A stretch of DNA of 64,000 nucleotides. Origin: Neisseria canis (lineage in GTDB: Bacteria > Pseudomonadota > Gammaproteobacteria > Burkholderiales > Neisseriaceae). Within the stretch, counting starts at the first letter, position 1. Each line of letters starts with the position of its first letter. The notes below the pieces were generated by a model. That model saw nothing but the letters and a program-made list of their open reading frames with translations, was not told the origin of the DNA and made no database searches. Where the stretch lies: contig NZ_LR134313.1 in the NCBI RefSeq assembly GCF_900636765.1, positions 1,984,001 through 2,048,000 of the forward strand, given 5' to 3'. Position numbers and translations under genes: made by a program. Positions 45,440-53,211 of this stretch are shown one piece after another.

Positions 45440-46312
45440 TCATCCCACCTTGCGCCTGATCCGGTTGAGCATACCCAAAGCCAGCACCACCAACACCGTG
45501 CCCGCAGCATCGGCCATACCCAAATCCGAACCGAAAAACCACCAAGCCAACACAGAGGCAAAAATAGGGTTGAGCAAATGAAAAGCCGAAGCATTGTCCG
45601 AGCCGAACCAGCGCACCAGCTGAAACCACATTACCATCGCCACACCGGACACCACAACCACCTGATACCAAAGCGACAACGCAAACACCGGCTCTGCCAT
45701 AGCGGCAGGCCATTGCAGCGGATTGGAAAAAGGCAGCAAAATCAGCCCGCCGAACAGATTCTGAATGCCAGTAAGCGGCAAGGCCTGATGGAGGGAAGCT
45801 GTGAACTGGTAAAACAGCGTGCCGCCGGCCAACGCCAACATGCCGAGCACAACCCACACAATACCGATGCTCCAGCCCGTTTCCGGCATTCTTACCGACA
45901 ACACAATATACACGCCCAAAAATCCCAAGCTGATCGCCAACCACTGCAACCAAGACCATTTACGCTTCACGCAAGACACCGCAAGCGTGGTTACAAAAGG
46001 CATGGTCGAAACCAAAAGCACCACCAGCTCGGGCGGTACCGTTTGAAGCCCGGTGTAGGAAAAGCCGAGGTACAGCACATAATTCAACATGCCCAAAGCC
46101 ATACCGTGCAGCCACAAGTGCTTATCCGCCCAACCGCTGCCGCCCCGCCCGCTGCGTTTTACCCACCAACAAAGCGCAAAAAGCAGCGCGGCCGCCAGCA
46201 AAAAACGCAAGCTCAACACATCCAGCGGCGGCAGATATTCCAAACAGTATTTACCGGCAATAAAGGCAGACGACCACAACAAACTAAACACAATGCCGAA
46301 GACCAATCGCAT
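45440..46312 (-). CDS. DMT-superfamily (EamA) transporter
   Basis: A 290-residue inner-membrane protein with about ten segments in two EamA repeats (GIVFSLLWSSAFIAGKYCLEYLPPLDVLSLRFLLAAALL; second repeat after residue 145). Likely an exporter of amino acids or small metabolites; substrate unknown. I use the ATG at 46312, preceded by AAGGGG at good spacing. Divergent from an ArsR-type regulator, which probably controls it. Confidence 0.85.
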   Translation of the reverse strand: MRLVFGIVFSLLWSSAFIAGKYCLEYLPPLDVLSLRFLLAAALLFALCWWVKRSGRGGSGWADKHLWLHGMALGMLNYVLYLGFSYTGLQTVPPELVVLLVSTMPFVTTLAVSCVKRKWSWLQWLAISLGFLGVYIVLSVRMPETGWSIGIVWVVLGMLALAGGTLFYQFTASLHQALPLTGIQNLFGGLILLPFSNPLQWPAAMAEPVFALSLWYQVVVVSGVAMVMWFQLVRWFGSDNASAFHLLNPIFASVLAWWFFGSDLGMADAAGTVLVVLALGMLNRIRRKVG

Positions 46313-46370
46313 AACATTGCCCCTTATCATGAAACGGTCAGAGCAAATTAGCATAAGCCGCCCTGCCCTC

Positions 46371-46390
46371 ATTTCGTTGCTTAACGAAAT
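46371..46390. promoter_or_regulatory. Perfect inverted repeat, candidate ArsR-type operator
   Basis: ATTTCGTT-GCTT-AACGAAAT is a perfect 8-bp repeat with a 4-base centre. It lies in the 171-base region between the divergent transporter and ArsR-type regulator genes, about 60 bases from the transporter ATG and 94 from the regulator ATG. Confidence 0.5.
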
Positions 46391-46483
46391 AAGCGCCGGA
46401 AAATGCGTTTAAGATTAAACCTGCCTGCGCCGCACCACGCCGTCAGAAAACCTTATAATGCCTGTCTGAAAAAAGGGAACCTC

Positions 46484-47149
46484 ATGTCACTCGCCCATCA
46501 TTTCACCCACACTGCCCACCTAATCGGCCACCCCAGTCGTGCTTTGATGCTCGACGCTTTAATCGGCCGCGAAGAATTAAGCGCAACCGAATTGGCAGCC
46601 GCCGCCGGCATTACCGCGCAAACCGCCAGCGTACATTTAAGCAAGCTGCTCCACGGCGGGCTGATCAGCATGAAGCAGCAAGGCAGAAGCCGCCTATACC
46701 GAATCAGCAACTCGGGCATCATGGCTGCCTTGCAGCAGCTTGCCATGCTCGTGCCGCAAGAGCAGCGTTCGGCACCGCACCACAGCCACACCCTGCGCGT
46801 ATGCTACGGCCATATGGCAGGCAGAATCGCCATAGAAATCAGCCGCGCACTCAGCAATGCCGGATTAATCGAACTGGATGAGAAAAACGACCGCTTCAAC
46901 CTTACCGATAAAGGGTTAAACTGGCTGACCGGTTTGGATATCGACATCCGCGAATATCCGCCCTACACGGCCGCCTGCATGGATTGGACGGAAAAATCCC
47001 CCCATTTGGCAGGCTGGCTGGGACATGAACTGCTCGCTGCATTTGTGGCCAGAGGCTATGTTTACCAGCCGTCGCACGAAACACGTTTTCTGCAACTAAC
47101 CGAATCCGGGCAGCGTTATGTGAACCAACTTAAAAACCGGGCGGATTAA
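46484..47149 (+). CDS. ArsR-family transcriptional regulator
   Basis: A 221-residue protein. The N-terminal winged helix (LIGHPSRALMLDALIGREELSATELAAAAGITAQTASVHLSKLLHGGLISMKQQGRSRLYRIS, described here by its parts) is that of the ArsR/SmtB family. The extra C-terminal half (about residues 100-221) includes HTLRVCYGHMAGRIAIEISRAL and is longer than in metal sensors, so it probably senses an organic ligand. The start at 46484 follows AAAAGGGAAC. It is divergent from the EamA transporter. Confidence 0.85.
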   Translation: MSLAHHFTHTAHLIGHPSRALMLDALIGREELSATELAAAAGITAQTASVHLSKLLHGGLISMKQQGRSRLYRISNSGIMAALQQLAMLVPQEQRSAPHHSHTLRVCYGHMAGRIAIEISRALSNAGLIELDEKNDRFNLTDKGLNWLTGLDIDIREYPPYTAACMDWTEKSPHLAGWLGHELLAAFVARGYVYQPSHETRFLQLTESGQRYVNQLKNRAD

Positions 47150-47181
47150 AAAGCTTCCGGCGCCATGCGGTTTTTATCGTT

Positions 47182-47264
47182 TACCAACTTAAAATATTAC
47201 ATTTGTCATACTCGGGCTTGACCAGAATATCTTAAACTCCGGTAATGCAGCGAGTATGACATTA
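47182..47264. repeat. Inverted-repeat element, degenerate copy 3
   Basis: CCAACTTAAAATATTACATTTGTCATACTCGGGCTTGAC in parts matches the left arm of copies at 21898 and 62527, and GAGTATGAC the right arm, but the centre is decayed and the palindrome broken. Confidence 0.55.
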
Positions 47265-47296
47265 ATGCCTGTCTGAAACCGCTTTCAGACAGGCAT
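47265..47296. terminator. DUS-hairpin terminator
   Basis: An inverted DUS pair between convergent genes (regulator and SMR pump). Confidence 0.6.
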
Positions 47297-47311
47297 CATC
47301 TGCCAAATCTT

Positions 47312-47641
47312 TTAATGTCCGTTCATACGAGAAAGCGTGTTCAAAACCAATACGCCCGCCAAAATCAACCCGATACCGACGATTCCGGGCGCATCCACTT
47401 TCTGCCCGAAAAACACCACGCTTACCAAACAAGTCAGCACCAGCCCCACACCTGCCCAAATGGCATAAGCCATACCCAAAGGGATGGCCCTCAAAGCCAG
47501 CGAAAGCGCATAAAACGACAGGGCAAATCCCAAGCCCATACCTATGGTCGGCCATAACTTCGTGAATCCGTTACTCATCTTCAACATTGAGGAGCCGAAC
47601 ACCTCACTCACGATGGCCAGTGCAAGAAAAAGCCAATGCAT
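47312..47641 (-). CDS. SMR-family small multidrug efflux protein
   Basis: A 109-residue, four-helix inner-membrane protein. The essential glutamate of the first helix is E13 in AIVSEVFGSSMLK, with WPTIGMGLGFALSFYALSLALRAIPLGMAYAIWAGVG giving helices 2 and 3. This is the EmrE/QacE side of the family, not SugE. It should work as a dimer, exchanging protons for cationic drugs. Confidence 0.92.
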   Translation of the reverse strand: MHWLFLALAIVSEVFGSSMLKMSNGFTKLWPTIGMGLGFALSFYALSLALRAIPLGMAYAIWAGVGLVLTCLVSVVFFGQKVDAPGIVGIGLILAGVLVLNTLSRMNGH

Positions 47642-47897
47642 ACCGATTTCTTCTCAGTTAATTTAGAAAAAACATATTGTCAAACCACAGCCCAAATACG
47701 GCAAGCGCGTGATTTTTTTTAATGAATTAACTATACATTGTAATAATGGATGGAAAGTTTGTATATCATAAGGCTGAAATACTTGGCTCCTTTCTATAAT
47801 GCCTGTCTGAAAGCCGGCAACTTTTCAAACAGGCATCTTTCGAGGCTGAATCCGTGTACAATCACTTCTACATTTCCCACGCATAAGGTAAAAAACA
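47642..47897. other. Intergenic region with a DUS pair
   Basis: Apart from an imperfect DUS hairpin (47799-47836, right arm TTTCAAACAGGCAT), I see only AT-rich sequence that should carry the promoters of the divergent SMR and META genes. Confidence 0.4.
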
Positions 47898-48332
47898 ATG
47901 AACAAGCTTCCCCTAATTGCTTCCGCCGCCCTTCTTCTTGCAGCCTGCACCACACCGCAAGCGACCAAGCAGGTTTCCGACAATCCGGCTCAAATCAAAC
48001 GCGTGTGGATGCTGGTTGAAATGGAAGGCTTCAGCCGCGACCAGCTTACTGCCGCCAAAGCCAAAATGGACTGGACAAAATTACCTCGAATACATGCCTA
48101 CATGGGCTGCAATCAATTGATGTTCAGCGCGGAAACAATGGACGATACAGGCCGAATCGGTTTCAGCAGCGCAGCGGCCACCCGAATGTATTGCGGGCCG
48201 GCCATGCAGCTGGAGCAAACCTTTTTAAACAAACTCGACAGCATCAACAGCTACACCGTACAAGGGCACGAATTGATTTTAAACAGCCCGCAAGGCAAAC
48301 CCATGCGCTTCATTGCAGAGGATTGGGATTGA
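47898..48332 (+). CDS. META-domain lipoprotein (HslJ-like)
   Basis: A 144-residue predicted lipoprotein (lipobox LAAC, cysteine about residue 17) with a META/HslJ domain: WMLVEMEGF, YMGCNQLMFSAETMDDTGRIGFSSAAATRMYCGPAMQLEQTFLNKL. Such proteins sit in the envelope and are linked in E. coli to novobiocin resistance. It lies 46 bases before the TolC-like gene. Confidence 0.8.
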   Translation: MNKLPLIASAALLLAACTTPQATKQVSDNPAQIKRVWMLVEMEGFSRDQLTAAKAKMDWTKLPRIHAYMGCNQLMFSAETMDDTGRIGFSSAAATRMYCGPAMQLEQTFLNKLDSINSYTVQGHELILNSPQGKPMRFIAEDWD

Positions 48333-48378
48333 TGCCTGTCTGAAAACTTACGCAGAAACACTAACCAAACCACAAACC

Positions 48379-49875
48379 ATGAGAAACACCGTTTTACCTT
48401 TACTTTGCCTGCCTTTTCTCGCACCGCTCCCGCTCTATGCAGCGCCGCTGGCTGAAGAGCTGCCCGTTATCCCACACACAGAGCAGGAAAACAACGAACC
48501 AAGCCGTTCAAGCGCATTGAGCTTTCAAGAAGCTCGGTCGGAATTAATGGCACAATCGCCCAAACTTGCCGCCGCCCAAGCTTTTGAATCAGCACGCCTG
48601 CTGCAAAGCGAAGCAGCCAAAGGATTGGGCGGCCCCAGCTTGGTATTGGACGCATCAGCCTCCAGATACCGCGTGCGCGGAGACGTGGATGTGGACGACA
48701 TCAAACAGCACGCCCTAGACCGTGGCGGCAACAGCGCATCTTTAAGCGGTATAGACCCTTCCATTTCCTCTTTGCTGAACAACACGGCAAACCGCATTTC
48801 CTCAGGGATACCCGACGAAATCGTCTACGATAAACGGGGCAGCAGCAGCAATGCTTCGCTCATCGCCATTTGGCCCGTCTACAACGGCGGCTCCACCAAA
48901 GCCGTGAAAAATCTTCTGAAAGCCCGTGCCGACGAAGCAGTTGCCGACACCTCGCTTACCGCCAACGAATTAAGCAGCACATTAACCGAACGCTATTTCG
49001 GCACCCAGCTTGCGCGCATGGCCGCCGGCCTGCACGACCAGTCCGTGCGCACCATTGCCCGTTACGACCACACCGCCAAACGGGCTTTCGAGGAAGGCTT
49101 GATTGCCAAAGTCGAGCGCTTGGAAGCACAAGCTGCGTTTGAAAATGCCAAACGCGATGCCGAAAAAGCGCATAACGATGCCATATTGGCCGAAACCGCC
49201 TTGCGCCGCCTGCTCAAACGCAATGCCCCCGTCCGACAAACCACCCCGATTTTCATCCTCACCAAGCCCATAGAGCCGGTCGAATATTTTCAAGATTTGG
49301 CTTCAACCAACCATCCCGGCTTTAAAAAAGTCAATGCCAAAAAGCATCAGGCCGAAGCCGTCCATAAGGCCGGCCAGGCACGCTATATGCCCAATGTCAA
49401 TTTGTTCGGCGCTTATCAAACGCGCGAAAAAGGCAGTTGGGTAGCCGGCGTCAATATGAGCTGGACACTCTACAGCCAAATCGACCGCCGCAAAATGAGC
49501 AGTGCGTCAATGCAGCAGATTATCCAGGCCGAGCAAAGCGATGAAGAATTGCGCGAAAACATCATGTTGCTGGTGGAAAAACATTGGCGCAATGTGGAAA
49601 ACGCCCGCAACGACTACATCCGCCGCGGCAGCAACGTCAACCTCGCCAAAGAAGTACTCCGTTTGAAAAAAGCCGGGCTGCGGGAAGGCGTTAACACCGT
49701 AGCCGATTTAATGAAAGCCGAAACCGAGTTTGCCAAAGCGGAAACCGAACGCGCAAAAGCCGCCAACGACTATGTGCAGTCGCTGGCCAAACTGCTCGAA
49801 AGCAGCGGCGTGCCCGAACGGCTTACCGATTACGAGCGCAAAGCCGACGTAAAATTATTGATGAAACCCAAGTGA
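48379..49875 (+). CDS. TolC-family outer-membrane efflux protein
   Basis: A 498-residue protein from the ATG at 48379 with a Sec signal peptide (LPLLCLPFLAPLPLYAAP). Two homologous OEP halves carry the ALSFQEARSELMAQSPKLAAAQAFESARLLQSEAA helix pair and, in the second half, NHPGFKKVNAKKHQAEAVHKAGQARYMPNVNLFGAY. It is expected to form a trimeric outer-membrane channel. Its periplasmic partner is the HlyD-like gene 64 bases downstream. The channel lacks the lipid-anchor cysteine of NodT-type proteins. Confidence 0.88.
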   Translation: MRNTVLPLLCLPFLAPLPLYAAPLAEELPVIPHTEQENNEPSRSSALSFQEARSELMAQSPKLAAAQAFESARLLQSEAAKGLGGPSLVLDASASRYRVRGDVDVDDIKQHALDRGGNSASLSGIDPSISSLLNNTANRISSGIPDEIVYDKRGSSSNASLIAIWPVYNGGSTKAVKNLLKARADEAVADTSLTANELSSTLTERYFGTQLARMAAGLHDQSVRTIARYDHTAKRAFEEGLIAKVERLEAQAAFENAKRDAEKAHNDAILAETALRRLLKRNAPVRQTTPIFILTKPIEPVEYFQDLASTNHPGFKKVNAKKHQAEAVHKAGQARYMPNVNLFGAYQTREKGSWVAGVNMSWTLYSQIDRRKMSSASMQQIIQAEQSDEELRENIMLLVEKHWRNVENARNDYIRRGSNVNLAKEVLRLKKAGLREGVNTVADLMKAETEFAKAETERAKAANDYVQSLAKLLESSGVPERLTDYERKADVKLLMKPK

Positions 49876-49890
49876 TTGAACAAAACATGC

Positions 49891-49926
49891 TTTCAGACAG
49901 GCATTCCTTTGATGCCTGTCTGAAAA
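49891..49926. other. DUS pair between tolC-like and hlyD-like genes
   Basis: Two outward-facing DUS copies between co-oriented genes. It could form a hairpin within the operon and lower downstream expression. Confidence 0.5.
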
Positions 49927-49939
49927 AGAAAGATAAACC

Positions 49940-50935
49940 ATGACAAAAAGTGAAAACAAAACCCACTCTACCGCCCTGGTTATCGTATTGGTGATTTTGG
50001 TGTGCATCATCGCCTACGGCGTGTGGCTGGCTGCCAAGCCCGAACCGGTTGTGTTACAAGGCCAGATGGATGCGCAAGAAACCGATATTGCCGCCAAAGT
50101 ACCCGGCCGGATCAGCAGGATTTTGGTAAAAGAAGGAGAAAACATCGAAGCCGGCACACAGCTGATTGAAATGGACAGCCCCGAAATCACAGCCAAAATC
50201 AAACAAGCCAAAGCCGCGCAGGAAGCCGCCGAAGCAGTGGCACGCAAAGCCGAACACGGCGCACGCCCGCAGGAAATCGAAATGGCTCGCGCCCAATGGA
50301 AACGCGCACAAGCCGCTGCCGATCTTGCCGAAACCTCTTACCGCCGCGTGCAGAACCTGGCCGATGAAGGCTTGATGTCGCGCCAAAAACGCGACGAAGC
50401 CTACACCAACTTCGTTGCCAGCCGCGAACAGGCCGCCGCCGCCAAAGCACAATACGATATGGCAAAAACAGGCGCACGCACCGAAGATAAGGAAGCCGCC
50501 GAAGCACAAGCCAAACAGGTAGCCGCCAAAGTGGAAGAAGCCGAAGTGGCGCAAAACGAAGCCAACTTAAAAAGCCCGATTAAAGGCCAAGTGGCAGATG
50601 TGATGGTAGAAGAAGGCACCATCGTACCCCAAGGCGTACCAGTGGTAACGCTGGTCGATTTAAAAGACCAGTGGGTGGTATTGAACGTACGCGAAGATTA
50701 TTTGGCAGCTTTCTCTTTGGGCAAAGAATTCGAAGGCACCATTCCCGCACTCGGCGACAATCCGGTGCGTTTCAAAGTGTTCGCCAGCAAAGTGCTGGCC
50801 GACTACGCTACATGGCGTGCCACACGAAACAACGACGGCTTTGATATGCGCACTTTCGAAATCAAAGCCCGCCCTGTCCAACCGCAAAACAATATCCGCC
50901 CCGGCATGAGCGTGTTAGTACCTCTGACGCAATAA
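49940..50935 (+). CDS. HlyD-family periplasmic adaptor protein
   Basis: A 331-residue membrane-fusion protein with one N-terminal anchor helix (residues 13-31, ALVIVLVILVCIIAYGVWL). The lipoyl half-motifs are VPGRISRILVKEGENIEAGTQLIEMDSPE and SPIKGQVADVMVEEGTIVPQGVPVVTLVD, around an Ala/Lys-rich alpha hairpin of about 120 residues. It is of the YbhG/YhiI type that works with ABC-2 exporters, but no ABC genes follow. The gene after it encodes an unrelated lipocalin. Confidence 0.9.
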   Translation: MTKSENKTHSTALVIVLVILVCIIAYGVWLAAKPEPVVLQGQMDAQETDIAAKVPGRISRILVKEGENIEAGTQLIEMDSPEITAKIKQAKAAQEAAEAVARKAEHGARPQEIEMARAQWKRAQAAADLAETSYRRVQNLADEGLMSRQKRDEAYTNFVASREQAAAAKAQYDMAKTGARTEDKEAAEAQAKQVAAKVEEAEVAQNEANLKSPIKGQVADVMVEEGTIVPQGVPVVTLVDLKDQWVVLNVREDYLAAFSLGKEFEGTIPALGDNPVRFKVFASKVLADYATWRATRNNDGFDMRTFEIKARPVQPQNNIRPGMSVLVPLTQ

Positions 50936-51023
50936 GGTTGGGGTAAGCTTAAAAATCCTACACCCGTCATAGCCGACGGTTGGCTATACGACAAAAATAT
51001 GGGTTACTAAACAGGAGTGAAAG

Positions 51024-51563
51024 ATGAAATTTAAGTTGTCCGTTTTTCTGGGATTGGCATTAACAGCCATGATTGCGCGTGGCTCAGAGTCTTCCGATTT
51101 GCAAACTGTCGAACGGGTAGATGTGGCAAGATACATGGGCACATGGTATGAAATTGCACGCCTACCGATGCCTTTTCAAAAACAATGTGCCGCTGATGTA
51201 ACAGCCACTTATACTTTGAATGCAGATACAACCATTAAAGTTGTTAATCGCTGCAGGCAGGCGGATGGGAGTTGGTCGGAAGCAGAAGGGCTTGCCCGTG
51301 CGCAAAATGAATCCAACAGCAAGCTGAAGGTTTCTTTCCTGCCCAAAGTCCTACGCTGGTTGCCCGTTGGTAAAGCCCCTTATTGGATTATGGCCTTGGA
51401 TGAGGAATATGAAAACGTAATGGTTGGTCAGCCGGACAGAAAATATTTATGGCTCCTCTCCCGCCAACCGCATATGGATGAAGAAACTTACCAATCTTAT
51501 CTAACCCAAGCTAAATCGCAAGGCTATGATTTGTCAAATTTAATACGCACCCGGCATCATTGA
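51024..51563 (+). CDS. Bacterial lipocalin (Blc-like), soluble form
   Basis: A 179-residue lipocalin. The first structurally conserved motif is RYMGTWYEIARLPMPFQKQC, then ATYTLNADTTIKVVNRC, KAPYWIMALDEEYENVMVGQPDRKYLWLLSRQP. It binds lipids or fatty acids. The N-terminal signal (LSVFLGLALTAMIARG) has no lipobox cysteine, unlike E. coli Blc, so the protein should be periplasmic or secreted rather than anchored in the outer membrane. Single gene. Confidence 0.85.
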   Translation: MKFKLSVFLGLALTAMIARGSESSDLQTVERVDVARYMGTWYEIARLPMPFQKQCAADVTATYTLNADTTIKVVNRCRQADGSWSEAEGLARAQNESNSKLKVSFLPKVLRWLPVGKAPYWIMALDEEYENVMVGQPDRKYLWLLSRQPHMDEETYQSYLTQAKSQGYDLSNLIRTRHH

Positions 51564-51629
51564 AATCATTGTAGTTATATTGCTTCTTAAAATACTGATT
51601 GATTGTTTTTTAAATTATCGCCCAGAGAG

Positions 51630-51663
51630 ATGCCTGTCTGAAAACTATTTTTCAGACAGGCAT
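51630..51663. terminator. DUS-hairpin terminator after the lipocalin gene
   Basis: A perfect inverted DUS pair with a short loop. It lies just upstream of the ribBA promoter region. Confidence 0.6.
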
Positions 51664-51679
51664 TGATCTTCAGTCAAAA

Positions 51680-51695
51680 TTTACTTTAAAGTAAA
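51680..51695. promoter_or_regulatory. Perfect palindrome upstream of HTH-RibBA, candidate operator
   Basis: TTTACTTTAAAGTAAA is a perfect 16-base palindrome about 80-95 bases before the start codon. A further half-site TTTACTTT lies at 51717-51724. I found no FMN-riboswitch conserved sequence in this leader. Confidence 0.45.
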
Positions 51696-51773
51696 ATCTA
51701 CAAAACCATCTAAAACTTTACTTTCATTCCCGGCAAGCGTAATATCCGCTTTTCGATTTACAAGATTACCAGC

Positions 51774-53129
51774 ATGAATCTCGCCGACTTACGCCGCAAA
51801 AACCTGCGTTTATGGATAGACCGCCTGCATCAAGGGCGGCAATCTCTTTTCGCTGCTGAAACCGGCATAAATCAAGGCGAACTTTCTACACTCTTGAAAA
51901 ACAAGCCTTTCGGTGAACGAAAAGCCCGAAAAATCGAACAATCTGCCGGCATGCCCGAGATGTGGCTCGACGGTAACCATTCCGAGCCTGCTCCGGCTGC
52001 AAATCCGCAACCTCTCAACACTCAAACAACAAGCTCCGATACTATGCAAATTTCCCCGATTCCCGAAATTCTGGCCGACATCAAGGCCGGGAAAATGGTC
52101 ATCATCACCGATGCGGAAGACCGTGAAAACGAAGGCGACCTCGTTATGGCCGCCCAATTCGTTACCCCCCAAGCCATCAACTTCATGATCAAACATGCCC
52201 GCGGCTTGGTGTGCCTGCCGATGAACGATGCCATGGTCGACCGCCTCAACCTACCGCAAATGACCCAAAAAAACGGCGCACAATACGGTACCAACTTTAC
52301 CGTTTCCATCGAAGCGGCACACGGCATTTCCACAGGCATCTCGGCTGCCGACCGCGCGCTTACCATTCAAACCGCCGTATCGCCGAACGTCAAACCCGAA
52401 GACATCGTACAACCCGGCCATATCTTCCCGTTGCGCTCCCAAAAAGGCGGTGTATTGGTGCGTGCCGGCCATACCGAAGCAGCTGTTGATTTAGCCGAAA
52501 TGAACGGCCTTTCTCCTGCCGGCGTTATCTGCGAAATCCTCAACGACGACGGCACCATGGCGCGTATGCCCGAGTTACTGAAGTTCGCCGAAGAACACAA
52601 CCTCAAAATCGGCACCATCGCCGACCTAATCGAATACCGCAGCCGCACCGAAAGCCTGCTTGAAGAAATGGGCGATACCACCGTGCACACGCCATGGGGC
52701 ACTTTCCAGCAGCATGTTTACGTGGACAAACTCTCCGGAGAAACCCATTTGGCTTTAGTGAAAGGCGAGCTCTCGCCCGAAACGGAAACACTTGTGCGCG
52801 TGCACGAACCTTTCAGCGTGATGGATTTCCTGCAAGCCGATCCCAATCATTCATGGCCGCTGCCCAAAGCGCTCGAGCATATCCAAAACGCGCCCAGCGG
52901 CGTGATTATCCTGCTGCACCGCACAGAAGACGGTGATGCCTTACTCGACCGCACGCTGCCGAAAAACACTTTCCAAGTCAAAAAATGGGACAGAAAAACC
53001 TACGGCATCGGTGCCCAAATTCTTGTGGGCTTAAACGTAAAAAAAATGCGCGTGATGGGCAAACCCTCTTCTATGAACGGCCTGACCGGCTTCGGTTTGG
53101 AAGTAACCGGCTTTAAAGCAGCGCCTTAA
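51774..53129 (+). CDS. ribBA: DHBP synthase RibB fused to a degenerate GTP cyclohydrolase II domain and an N-terminal HTH domain
   Basis: A 451-residue protein in three parts. Residues 1-70 form a Cro/C1-type helix-turn-helix (NLRLWIDRLHQGRQSLFAAE, GINQGELSTLLKNKPFGERKARKIEQ, GMPEMWLDG), followed by a low-complexity linker (71-90). Residues 91-300 are RibB, 3,4-dihydroxy-2-butanone-4-phosphate synthase, with DAEDRENEGDLVMAA and TGISAADRALTIQ. The last 150 residues are a RibA-like domain without the zinc cysteines (no CDCG motif), so GTP cyclohydrolase activity is unlikely; such degenerate tails are known in Neisseria. In the relatives I recall, the protein begins at the RibB part, corresponding to M91 here. 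No ribosome site precedes M91, whereas the frame from 51774 is unbroken, so the fusion appears real. Confidence 0.85.
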   Translation: MNLADLRRKNLRLWIDRLHQGRQSLFAAETGINQGELSTLLKNKPFGERKARKIEQSAGMPEMWLDGNHSEPAPAANPQPLNTQTTSSDTMQISPIPEILADIKAGKMVIITDAEDRENEGDLVMAAQFVTPQAINFMIKHARGLVCLPMNDAMVDRLNLPQMTQKNGAQYGTNFTVSIEAAHGISTGISAADRALTIQTAVSPNVKPEDIVQPGHIFPLRSQKGGVLVRAGHTEAAVDLAEMNGLSPAGVICEILNDDGTMARMPELLKFAEEHNLKIGTIADLIEYRSRTESLLEEMGDTTVHTPWGTFQQHVYVDKLSGETHLALVKGELSPETETLVRVHEPFSVMDFLQADPNHSWPLPKALEHIQNAPSGVIILLHRTEDGDALLDRTLPKNTFQVKKWDRKTYGIGAQILVGLNVKKMRVMGKPSSMNGLTGFGLEVTGFKAAP

Positions 53130-53150
53130 ACCATCCGATATAAAGCACAA

Positions 53151-53210
53151 TGCCTGTCTGAAAACGAGCAACGCAAATTTCTGCGAAGCTAAAATTTTCA
53201 GACAGGCATT
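53151..53210. terminator. Bidirectional DUS hairpin after ribBA
   Basis: An inverted DUS pair around a long loop between the convergent ribBA and MFS genes. Confidence 0.5.
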
Positions 53211-53211
53211 G

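Noticed and set aside
45428..46351. Plus-strand frame of 307 codons opposite the DMT transporter
   Set aside because: Product is Gln/His/Arg-rich and low complexity; the minus-strand frame has clear EamA membrane repeats.
51564..51773. Possible FMN riboswitch before ribBA
   Set aside because: The conserved RFN elements (such as AGGGTGAAATTCC and the paired stems) are not present; only a DUS hairpin and a palindrome are seen.
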